Source: Actinomycetota bacterium (GTDB lineage: Bacteria > Actinomycetota > Actinomycetes > Nanopelagicales > Nanopelagicaceae). Taken from it: 6,217 bases of DNA. The stretch is from assembly GCA_010032085.1 (NCBI GenBank), contig RGYL01000050.1, positions 1-6,217 of the forward strand, written 5' to 3'. Shown piece after piece: positions 1-6,122 of the stretch (position 1 is the first letter of the stretch; every line of letters starts with the position of its first letter). Under the pieces are notes generated by a model. That model made no database searches. It was not told where the DNA came from and was given only the letters and a program-made list of their open reading frames with translations. The position numbers and the translations under genes are program-made.

Positions 1-789
1 TCGGTTGTTATGTGGCTCGGTGAGTTGATTACTGATCGCGGCGTTGGAAACGGTATGTCAATCTTGATCTTCACCTCAATTGCTGCAACATTCCCTTCAC
101 AGCTTTGGGCGATTCGCTTATCGCGTGGTTGGTTCACCTTTGCATTCATTATGGCCGTTGGTGTCTTGATTGTTGCCGCAGTCGTATTCGTTGAACAATC
201 GCAGCGCCGAATTCCAGTCCAGTACGCGAAGAAGCAGATTGGACGTCGTGAGTACGGTGGCACAACTACTTATATTCCAATAAAGGTCAACCAATCTGGC
301 GTAATCCCAGTTATTTTCGCCTCTTCTTTGCTCTACATCCCATCGCTGGTTGCGAACTTCACCAATTCGCAAGCAGCTTGGGCAGTTTGGATAAGCACTA
401 ATTTCGTCCGTGGTGATCATCCTTATTACATTGCGGCCTACGCTCTCTTAATTATTTTCTTCGCATACTTCTATGTCGCAATTACTTTTAACCCTGAAGA
501 GACCGCTGAGAACATGCGTAAGTACGGAGGCTTCATCCCGGGCATTCGAGCTGGTAAGCCAACAAGTGATTATCTGCAATATGTACTTACTCGTATTACT
601 GCTCCAGGCTCTTTGTATCTAGCAATTGTGGCGATTCTTCCGATTATCGCGTTGATTCTCTTTGGTGCATCGCAACAATTCCCATTTGGTGGAACGGCAA
701 TTCTCATTATCGTTGGCGTCGGTCTTGATACTGCCAAGCAGATCGAGAGCCAATTACAACAACGTTCATACGAGGGATTCCTCCGCTAA
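1..789 (+). CDS. secY: Preprotein translocase subunit SecY (5'-truncated by window edge)
   Basis: SecY is the channel-forming subunit of the SecYEG translocon in the cytoplasmic membrane, which exports unfolded proteins and inserts membrane proteins. The frame is open from base 1, so the gene begins outside the window; the first ATG at 10 is internal. The 262 visible residues begin near the end of TM4 (MWLGELITDRGVGNG) and cover TM5 to TM10. Landmarks are the C4 cytoplasmic loop with QRRIPVQYAK (residues 68-77 of the visible part), the C5 loop with NPEETAENMRKYGGFIPG (164-181) followed by IRAGKPT, and a last helix ending in LDTAKQIESQLQQRSYEGF. These loops contact SecA and the ribosome in known SecY proteins. 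About 170 N-terminal residues are missing compared with a usual length of about 430-440. The stop codon overlaps the adk start by one base, which suggests co-transcription and translational coupling. Identity is secure. Confidence 0.97.
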   Translation, partial: SVVMWLGELITDRGVGNGMSILIFTSIAATFPSQLWAIRLSRGWFTFAFIMAVGVLIVAAVVFVEQSQRRIPVQYAKKQIGRREYGGTTTYIPIKVNQSGVIPVIFASSLLYIPSLVANFTNSQAAWAVWISTNFVRGDHPYYIAAYALLIIFFAYFYVAITFNPEETAENMRKYGGFIPGIRAGKPTSDYLQYVLTRITAPGSLYLAIVAILPIIALILFGASQQFPFGGTAILIIVGVGLDTAKQIESQLQQRSYEGFLR

Positions 790-1424
790 TGCGTCTAGTC
801 CTGGTAGGACCACCAGGTGCAGGCAAAGGAACCCAAGCAACTCTCCTCGCTGCTCACTACAAGATTCCCCATATCTCCACCGGTGATATTTTCCGCGCCA
901 ATCTCAAATCTGGAACTGAACTTGGATTACAAGCAAAAAGTTATATGGATAAGGGTGAACTCGTCCCTGATTCTGTAACTAATGCGATGGTCAAAGATCG
1001 ACTCACTCATGGTGATACTGAGAATGGATTCTTACTCGATGGTTTTCCAAGAAATGTTGCCCAAGCAGAAGTCTTACGGGCATTTTTAGGCGAGCGAAGC
1101 CGTCCACTAGATGCAGTAGTTGAGTTCTCCATCGATAACAAAGAGATTATCCAAAGGCTCTCCGGTAGAAGGACTTGTAAGGCTTGCGGAAAGATTTTTG
1201 CCGGCGATCTGGCTAAATGTGATTCTTGCGGTGGGGAGCTATACCAACGCGATGATGACCGCGAGGAAGTCATTGCTAGACGCTTAGAAGTCTATGCCGA
1301 GCAGACCTCCCCAATCGTCTCCTTTTACCGCACTGAAGGACTTTTAATAACCATTTCTGCTCTCGGTGCAGTTCCTGCTATTACCGAGAATGTGATTCGC
1401 GCTCTCTCTGCAAAGGTAAATTAA
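789..1424 (+). CDS. adk: Adenylate kinase with zinc-finger LID of unusual, shortened form
   Basis: Adenylate kinase catalyses ATP + AMP = 2 ADP in the cytoplasm. The 211-residue product starts with the P-loop GPPGAGKGT (residues 7-15). It has the AMP-binding TGDIFR segment (31-36), the DGFPRN motif (84-89), and a LID domain from GRR (126-128) to ELYQRDDD (150-157), followed by ARRLEVY. Four cysteines at 130, 133, 144 and 147 form a CxxC-x10-CxxC pair expected to bind structural zinc. Long-type kinases I recall have about 16 residues between the two pairs, including a YHxxFNPPK-like stretch. That stretch is missing here, so the LID is about six residues short. The ATG overlaps the secY stop (TAATG), and the nearest purine-rich site, AGGGA at 773-777, is a little far away, so coupling to secY translation is likely. 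The secY-adk-map order is typical of Actinobacteria and many Firmicutes. Confidence 0.97.
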   Translation: MRLVLVGPPGAGKGTQATLLAAHYKIPHISTGDIFRANLKSGTELGLQAKSYMDKGELVPDSVTNAMVKDRLTHGDTENGFLLDGFPRNVAQAEVLRAFLGERSRPLDAVVEFSIDNKEIIQRLSGRRTCKACGKIFAGDLAKCDSCGGELYQRDDDREEVIARRLEVYAEQTSPIVSFYRTEGLLITISALGAVPAITENVIRALSAKVN

Positions 1425-1427
1425 CTC

Positions 1428-2237
1428 ATGGCGATCCAGATAAAGACTTTGGATCAGCTAAAGACGATGCGTCGCGCTGGCTTACTTGTTCGAAGCACGC
1501 TGGATTTAATTAAATCGCAAATTAAAGCGGGAATCACTACGAGCGCCCTTGATGCCATAGCTGAAGCTAATATCAAACGTGGTGGCGGTACCTCTAACTT
1601 CAAGGGATATCACGGATTCCCTGCAACGATCTGTGTTTCCATCAACGATGAGATTGTTCACGGAATACCAAGTGAACGGATGATTATGCCTGGGGATATC
1701 GTCTCGGTTGATTGCGGTGCAATCGTTGATGGTTGGCATGGGGATGCTGCCTTCTCGGTTATGGTTGAGCCAACGAATCAAGATTCTTTGAAGATGCTTA
1801 ATGTCTGTGAAGAATCGATGTGGGTGGGAATTTCGACTGGCGCTGCTGGCGCAAAACTCTCTGATATCGGCCATGCAATCGAAAACTATGTTAACTCGCA
1901 AGGCAATTACGGCATCTTGCGCGAATATGGTGGCCATGGAATTGGAACTGCGATGCATATGGAGCCACATATTTTGAATTATGGAAAACCAGGAAATGGT
2001 CCAAAGATTGAAGCCGGAATGGTATTTGCAATTGAACCCATGATTACTTTGGGATCTGAGCGAACTAAAGTATTGGAAGATAATTGGACTGTGGTGACTG
2101 TCGATAAGTCCCATGGCGCTCACTTTGAGAATTCTTATTGCATAGCACCCGATGGAAAACCATTTGTCTTGACTGAAGTAGATGGCGGCAAAGCAAATCT
2201 CGCAAGATTTGGGATAGAGATTTCTAATTTAATCTGA
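1428..2237 (+). CDS. map: Methionine aminopeptidase type I
   Basis: This enzyme removes the initiator methionine from nascent proteins in the cytoplasm. The 269 residues match the usual type I length. All five dinuclear metal ligands of the M24A fold are visible: D95 (SVDCGAIVDG), D106 (WHGDAAFS), H170 (GGHGIG), E203 (AIEPM) and E234 (AHFENS). The substrate-binding histidines H78 (IVHGIP) and H177 (MHMEPH) are also present, so it should be active. The start ATG at 1428 follows the adk stop by three bases and has AAAGG at 1412-1416 as a plausible ribosome-binding site. In many Actinobacteria map is followed by infA, rpmJ and rpsM. Here the operon ends, and the last 14 bases of map overlap the 3' end of a convergent P450 gene. 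No terminator hairpin is visible at the end. Confidence 0.97.
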   Translation: MAIQIKTLDQLKTMRRAGLLVRSTLDLIKSQIKAGITTSALDAIAEANIKRGGGTSNFKGYHGFPATICVSINDEIVHGIPSERMIMPGDIVSVDCGAIVDGWHGDAAFSVMVEPTNQDSLKMLNVCEESMWVGISTGAAGAKLSDIGHAIENYVNSQGNYGILREYGGHGIGTAMHMEPHILNYGKPGNGPKIEAGMVFAIEPMITLGSERTKVLEDNWTVVTVDKSHGAHFENSYCIAPDGKPFVLTEVDGGKANLARFGIEISNLI

Positions 2238-3474
2238 CCGGAAGGCTCAATAAGCCACGTAGGGCAAGGTCTTTTCGCCACTCTAAAGATTGAGCATCAG
2301 CATTTAGTTCTATATGCGAAAATCGTTGGAAAAGCGCTTTGAGTAATTCTTGCGCCTCTAATCGCGCTAGCGGCGCTCCGAGACAGACGTGCACCCCTTT
2401 GCCGTAAGCGAGATGGCGCTTGTTTTCCCGATGTAAATCGAATTTATCGGGGTCTTCAAATACTTCTGGATCTCTATTGGCCGCTGCAAGAATCGGCAAT
2501 ACCAGATCTCCTTTTTTGATTTGAACGCCACTTAGCTCAAGATCTGATTTTGCCAATCTCCAGGAGCGGGGAACGGAGCCATCAAATCTCGCCATCTCCT
2601 CGACAATCAAAGGAATCTTAGTTTCATCTTTGCGCGCTTCATTAAGAACATCTTGACGAAGTAAGAGCGCCAAAATTCCATTACCAAGTAAGTGGGTCGT
2701 TGTTTCGTGCCCAGCCACAAAAAGTGTTACAACTGTCGAGAGTAATTCTTGGTCAGTGAGAGATTGTTCTTCCTGGATTACTAGATTAGAAAGAACGTCC
2801 GCACTCTCCAACTTATCCGCCTGTTTCAGTGCTCTTCTTTCGGAAACTAACTCAAGCACAAAGTCACGCATCTCGCGGAGCATTGCTTCGGCATGCAACG
2901 CCTTCTCCTCACTTATCTTTCCGCCTCGTTCGTAAAGTCCATTCACGGCGTGGGCCCAGCGGATGAGATTGGGTAGATCCGTTGGTTTGGATCCAAGTAA
3001 TTTGCCGACTATCAACGCAGGAAGTGGAGTTAATAACTCGGCAATTAAATCGACGTCTCCTTCAAGTTTGGCAACAAGTGATTGAGCTTGTGTAGTTATT
3101 TCGGGCCTGAGTGAATCGATGATCTTGGGGGTAAAGGATTGGGCAAGTAATGAGCGGATCCTTCGGTGCTCCGGTGCGTCGGAATGGGCCAGACCAATTG
3201 CGAAATGAGCGTGAAGTAGCTTAATTTTGGCTTGCGCTTCACTGCTTAATTGATTGAGTAAATGGGTTACCCGCCCTTTGCTTGAGTAATTCTCATGATC
3301 ACGAAGAACCAGATCCACTTCACGGTATCTCGTTAAAACCCATCCGCCTATTGTGTTGCTGAAGTGAATTGGATTATTCGCTCTCAATTCCGCGAAGAGT
3401 GGGTAGGGGTTTTTGTAGTAGTCGCCACTTTCAAGGCTCTCCGTAATAAGAGACTCTGGAGAAATAGCGCTCAT
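2224..3474 (-). CDS. Cytochrome P450 (bacterial class I type)
   Basis: This is a soluble heme-thiolate mono-oxygenase of 416 residues, a normal length for bacterial P450s. Landmarks in order are DAPEHRRIRSLL (99-110, the C-helix heme-propionate region), the I-helix oxygen-activation motif AGHETT (254-259), the K-helix ExxR as E293-M-A-R296, AANRDPEVFEDPDKFD (331-346), and the heme loop YGKGVHVCLG (357-366) with C364 as the axial ligand. The first heme-loop position is Tyr where most members have Phe; otherwise the signature is intact. The I-helix threonines and the GAPLARLE helix resemble the CYP107-like actinobacterial group, but family assignment and substrate cannot be given. Such enzymes need a ferredoxin and a reductase, and neither is encoded nearby. 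The start at 3474 lacks a clear Shine-Dalgarno sequence, so a short or leaderless transcript is possible. The 3' end overlaps map by 14 bp. Confidence 0.95.
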   Translation of the reverse strand: MSAISPESLITESLESGDYYKNPYPLFAELRANNPIHFSNTIGGWVLTRYREVDLVLRDHENYSSKGRVTHLLNQLSSEAQAKIKLLHAHFAIGLAHSDAPEHRRIRSLLAQSFTPKIIDSLRPEITTQAQSLVAKLEGDVDLIAELLTPLPALIVGKLLGSKPTDLPNLIRWAHAVNGLYERGGKISEEKALHAEAMLREMRDFVLELVSERRALKQADKLESADVLSNLVIQEEQSLTDQELLSTVVTLFVAGHETTTHLLGNGILALLLRQDVLNEARKDETKIPLIVEEMARFDGSVPRSWRLAKSDLELSGVQIKKGDLVLPILAAANRDPEVFEDPDKFDLHRENKRHLAYGKGVHVCLGAPLARLEAQELLKALFQRFSHIELNADAQSLEWRKDLALRGLLSLPVRLN

Positions 3475-3540
3475 GAACTGAGCATAAATTAGTTTATAAA
3501 TTCGGGATAGTATTTCACGGTGTTGCCACCAGGAAAATTA
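3475..3540. promoter_or_regulatory. Divergent AT-rich intergenic region with candidate promoters
   Basis: These 66 bp separate the P450 start (-) from the hydrolase-kinase start (+), so promoters for both should lie here or in the gene ends. For the (+) gene, TAGTAT at 3508-3513 is a fair -10 box; for the (-) gene, TATAAA read from 3498 to 3493 is another. No convincing -35 box was found for either. ATAAATT occurs twice as a direct repeat (3484-3490 and 3496-3502, 12 bp apart), and TTTATAAA at 3493-3500 is an 8-bp palindrome. AGGA at 3531-3534 is a ribosome-binding site six bases before the ATG at 3541. The promoter calls are inference. Confidence 0.45.
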
Positions 3541-4950
3541 ATGGAATTACTTCCTAAATCTTGGCAAGAGCATGATGAGTTTGAGAAAACTCTTTTCAAA
3601 GTCTTTATTTCTTACGCTGCCGGAGATGCTTTTGGCGCCTTTTATGAATTTTCCGGAAAACCACATTCAGTTCCAAATCTTCTTCAGGCTAAAGAGAATT
3701 GGCCTTATGGTGGAATAAGTGATGACACCATGCTTACTATTCTCACTTTGATATCGCTAAAAGAACCTTCACCAGAACTGGCCTCAAAGAGATTTATTGA
3801 TCTTCTGCGCGCAAACATTAGTAATCTTCGGGGATTAGGTCCGACAACTCGCAAGGTATTGGGCCTTGAAGTTAAAGCCCATGAGATTGCTAGCGTTGGT
3901 AGGACTAATGGCGGGATGATGCGTACCTGTCTAGTCGCATTCCTCTTTCCTGAAAAGTATGAGCGCGACTTATGGCTAAGAGAGTTAATCTCCGCCACAC
4001 ATACGGGCGAGGAAGCAATTACTTGCGCTTTAGAACTAGGCGATCTGATTCATAATGGGGCTTCATTAAATGCAGAGCGAGGTTTGTCTTCATTTTCAAA
4101 TGGAGTTTCTAATTCCTCCGAGGAGACTCTTGCTGCAGTAAAGACAATTCTCGCTAACTCGAAGAATCTATGGGAAGTATTGCAAAACGCATGCTCCCTA
4201 GGCGGAGATACTGATACGACTGCAAGGGAACGACCTGGGGGAAGTGCATCAAATACTGCAATCGCTCTTGCCTCAACCGGCGTTGAAACAAATTTAATTT
4301 CTTTTGTTGGAGACGATTTAATCGGTGAGAAGCTAGTTGCTAACCTCAAGAGCGTTCCAGCTTTGAAGTCTCATGTAGCTACGCTTGCGGGAGCAAGCCT
4401 GCACGCCGTAATCACGGTTGATAGCTCTGGTGAACGAACAGTATTTGCATTAGAGGAAAATCGGCTCTCCCAAATCGAATTTAACTTTAAATTCAATTCT
4501 AATGACATTCTCTGTTTTCCAGTTTGGCGGGATTTCTACCTTCCCTGGCTTAATAAAGGGAGAGTAGACGGTGCATTTACAGTCATTGGCCTTACAAGTT
4601 CGATGAGTAATCAAGTAGAAGCGGATTTAGCGGTAGCTTCTGAGAAAGATATTGCGGAATTGAATCTTGAGTTTGCGCGCATCCCAAAAGTCATACTAAC
4701 TAAGGGCGCTGCTGGCTCTGTTTTACTGGATGGCAAATCAGAAATTTTGACTCCTGCAGTTCCAGCCCAGGTTAAAGATGCTACGGGTGCTGGTGATTCA
4801 TATCTAGCTGGCGTTCTTTATGCGATAGCAACTGGCAAGGAATTAACAGATGCTATGGAGCTCGGATCGAAATGGGCGGCGGTGACAGTTGAGACAGATA
4901 GCTCAATTCCACCTCATTGGAGTGAAGTTTGTCGTAGGTTTGGCGTATGA
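3541..4950 (+). CDS. Chimeric ADP-ribosylglycohydrolase-like / PfkB carbohydrate kinase-like protein
   Basis: This is one open frame with two unrelated enzyme halves. ATG at 3541 gives 469 residues and has AGGA six bases upstream. GTG at 3520, in frame, would give 476, and the numbers below use that longer form. Residues 30-235 resemble ADP-ribosylglycohydrolases (DraG/ARH, Mg-dependent removal of ADP-ribose): GDAFGAFYEF (35-44), ISDDTML (66-72), TNGGMMR (129-135), ATH (159-161) and GGDTDT (228-233). These include the usual metal-binding Asp pairs, with Ser in place of the common Thr before the first pair. From RERPGGSASNTA (236-247) the sequence becomes a PfkB/ribokinase-like sugar or nucleoside kinase: SFVGDD (261-266), VILTKGAAGS (391-400) and DATGAGDS (420-427), the last with the catalytic Asp426. 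The hydrolase C-terminal helices after GGDTDT and the kinase first strand with its ribose-binding Asp are absent. Both activities may be impaired. The stop overlaps the next gene by four bases. Confidence 0.85.
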   Translation: MELLPKSWQEHDEFEKTLFKVFISYAAGDAFGAFYEFSGKPHSVPNLLQAKENWPYGGISDDTMLTILTLISLKEPSPELASKRFIDLLRANISNLRGLGPTTRKVLGLEVKAHEIASVGRTNGGMMRTCLVAFLFPEKYERDLWLRELISATHTGEEAITCALELGDLIHNGASLNAERGLSSFSNGVSNSSEETLAAVKTILANSKNLWEVLQNACSLGGDTDTTARERPGGSASNTAIALASTGVETNLISFVGDDLIGEKLVANLKSVPALKSHVATLAGASLHAVITVDSSGERTVFALEENRLSQIEFNFKFNSNDILCFPVWRDFYLPWLNKGRVDGAFTVIGLTSSMSNQVEADLAVASEKDIAELNLEFARIPKVILTKGAAGSVLLDGKSEILTPAVPAQVKDATGAGDSYLAGVLYAIATGKELTDAMELGSKWAAVTVETDSSIPPHWSEVCRRFGV

Positions 4951-6017
4951 CCAAAGAGGAACAGCGAGAAAAAAGAGCGCGAATAGCCGAACTTTTGCGG
5001 TCGAAAGAGTTGGAAGCGGTAGTTCTTCGCAAAGGTGCAAATGTCGCTTGGATAATTGGCGGAAGAGCTCACATCCCAACCACGTTGGAACTTTCCTGTA
5101 TGGATGTGATCGTTTATCAAGACCGAATCGTCGTCGTTACAAATAAAATTGAAGCTCCACGTTTGATCGCTGAAGAACTTTCTGGTGATGAAGAGGTATT
5201 AGTCGTAAATTGGTTTGAAGGTCGGGATGCACTTCTACCTAAGGGGGCGAAAATTGGAAGTGATGGCCCTGACGGGGAACGGACCAATATCCAACCTGAT
5301 ATCGAAGCGCTTCGACGTAACTTAAATACAATTGAAGTGGAACGTCTTAAAGATATTGGCAAGGATGCAACTGCTGCGCTTGAAGAAGCGATGCTAGATA
5401 TCGAACCGGATATGAGCGAGGTGGAAGTCGCTGGCGAGATTGCCGAAGAGTTGTGGGAACGCAATCTAGAGCCAGTTGTTCTCTTGGTTGCTGGCGAAAG
5501 GCGAATAAATCAATTCCGCCATCCGCTTCCTACTCAAGATTCAGTCGGCAAAATGGCGATGGGAGTTATTTGCGGAAGAAGAAAGGGATTAATCGCAAGC
5601 GTTACACGAATAATAAAGTTTGGCTCACTTACAACTGAAGAGAATGAGAACTACTTAAAACTTTTAAATGTCGAAGCAGAATTCTTAAATGCAACCAAGC
5701 CCGGAGTTTTACTATCGGATGCATTTAAAGCTGGGCAAGCGGAGTACTTAAAGCAAGGATTTGATCGTGACGAATGGACCAAACACCACCAAGGTGGTCC
5801 AACCGGATATCTTCCAAGAGACTTTCCTGCCCATGAAAAGACTCTTCATGAAATTCAGATCCGAAATGCGATTGCCTGGAATCCGAGCGCCCGGGGCTTA
5901 AAGGTGGAGGACACCCTGGTCACTAATGAGGGTGGCTTTGATTTTGTGACTGGTGGCGGGGATTGGCCGGGGATTGAAATCGCAGGTCGAAGGCGCCCCG
6001 GGATCGCCTCACGCTGA
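4947..6017 (+). CDS. M24 peptidase (creatinase/prolidase-like) homolog lacking most metal ligands
   Basis: The 356 residues look like a creatinase/aminopeptidase P fold: an N-terminal domain (about 1-125, with RIAELLRSKELEAVVLRKG) and a C-terminal 'pita-bread' M24 domain (about 130-356). In active M24 enzymes five residues bind two metals (D, D, H, E, E). Aligned by eye, the first Asp is C209 (VICGRRKGL), the second is S218 (ASVTRI), the His is kept as H280 or H281 (KHHQGG), the first Glu is N312 (AWNPS), and the last Glu is kept as E321 (KVEDT). Three of five ligands are therefore replaced, and ordinary metallopeptidase activity is unlikely. The frame is intact and the VAGERR and RHPLP segments look conserved in character, so this appears to be a maintained non-canonical family member rather than a decaying gene. 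ATG at 4947 overlaps the preceding stop as ATGA, so the two genes are probably co-translated. The role is unknown. Confidence 0.85.
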   Translation: MTKEEQREKRARIAELLRSKELEAVVLRKGANVAWIIGGRAHIPTTLELSCMDVIVYQDRIVVVTNKIEAPRLIAEELSGDEEVLVVNWFEGRDALLPKGAKIGSDGPDGERTNIQPDIEALRRNLNTIEVERLKDIGKDATAALEEAMLDIEPDMSEVEVAGEIAEELWERNLEPVVLLVAGERRINQFRHPLPTQDSVGKMAMGVICGRRKGLIASVTRIIKFGSLTTEENENYLKLLNVEAEFLNATKPGVLLSDAFKAGQAEYLKQGFDRDEWTKHHQGGPTGYLPRDFPAHEKTLHEIQIRNAIAWNPSARGLKVEDTLVTNEGGFDFVTGGGDWPGIEIAGRRRPGIASR

Positions 6018-6122
6018 AATACCTTCTCCGAATCGTTATCTAACGCTTATTGACCTAATGCGAATGCCCGGGAAGACTCCGGAGAGGTCAGACCTCTTAC
6101 CAATAACTACTTAGGAGCTTAG
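6018..6122 (+). promoter_or_regulatory. Intergenic regulatory region before the oxidoreductase gene
   Basis: These 105 bp lie between the M24-like stop and the oxidoreductase start. TTGACC at 6050-6055 is a good -35 candidate; 17 bp downstream AAGACT (6073-6078) is a weak -10. A perfect dyad, AGAGGTC-A-GACCTCT, covers 6083-6097, where the transcription start would fall. A smaller inverted repeat, CGTTA-TC-TAACG, lies just upstream of the -35 at 6034-6045. CTCCGGAG (6077-6084) and CCCGGG (6067-6072) are short palindromes. AGGAG at 6113-6117 is the ribosome-binding site, five bases before the ATG. No hairpin plus T-run terminator for the upstream gene is visible. Confidence 0.5.
6083..6097. promoter_or_regulatory. 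Candidate operator: perfect 7+1+7 dyad
   Basis: AGAGGTC and GACCTCT are exact reverse complements separated by a single A. A one-base loop makes an RNA hairpin unlikely, so a DNA site for a dimeric regulator is the better reading. It sits about five bases after the putative -10, a position suited to repression of the oxidoreductase gene. The regulator is not in the window. Confidence 0.45.

Noticed and set aside
118..420. Other open frames of 60-115 codons in alternative frames, e.g. antisense to secY, adk, the chimera and the M24-like gene, and (+) at 662-886, 4889-5146 and 5453-5638
   Set aside because: All overlap real genes almost completely, show no family motifs and lack convincing ribosome-binding sites.
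1506..2123. A 205-codon open frame on the minus strand inside map
   Set aside because: It lies wholly antisense to a confidently identified map gene, has no recognisable motif, and its composition reflects the opposite-strand coding frame.
2244..2256. Possible hairpin GGCT-CAATA-AGCC near the map/P450 convergence
   Set aside because: The stem is only four base pairs with no adjacent T-run on either strand, and it lies within P450 coding sequence; not a credible terminator.
5775..5801. Overlapping inverted repeats TGGACCA/TGGTCCA and ACCACC/GGTGGT
   Set aside because: They fall inside the codons for the HHQGGPTG motif region of the M24-like protein, so protein constraint explains the sequence without a regulatory role.
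5991..6009. AGGCG...CGCCT inverted repeat at the end of the M24-like gene
   Set aside because: Five-base stem with a nine-base loop and no T-tract after it; too weak to call a terminator.
6018..6122. Search for a tRNA, small RNA or riboswitch in the only gap over 100 bp
   Set aside because: No cloverleaf, no conserved riboswitch core and no terminator-like hairpin were found; the dyad and promoter-like boxes explain the visible structure.
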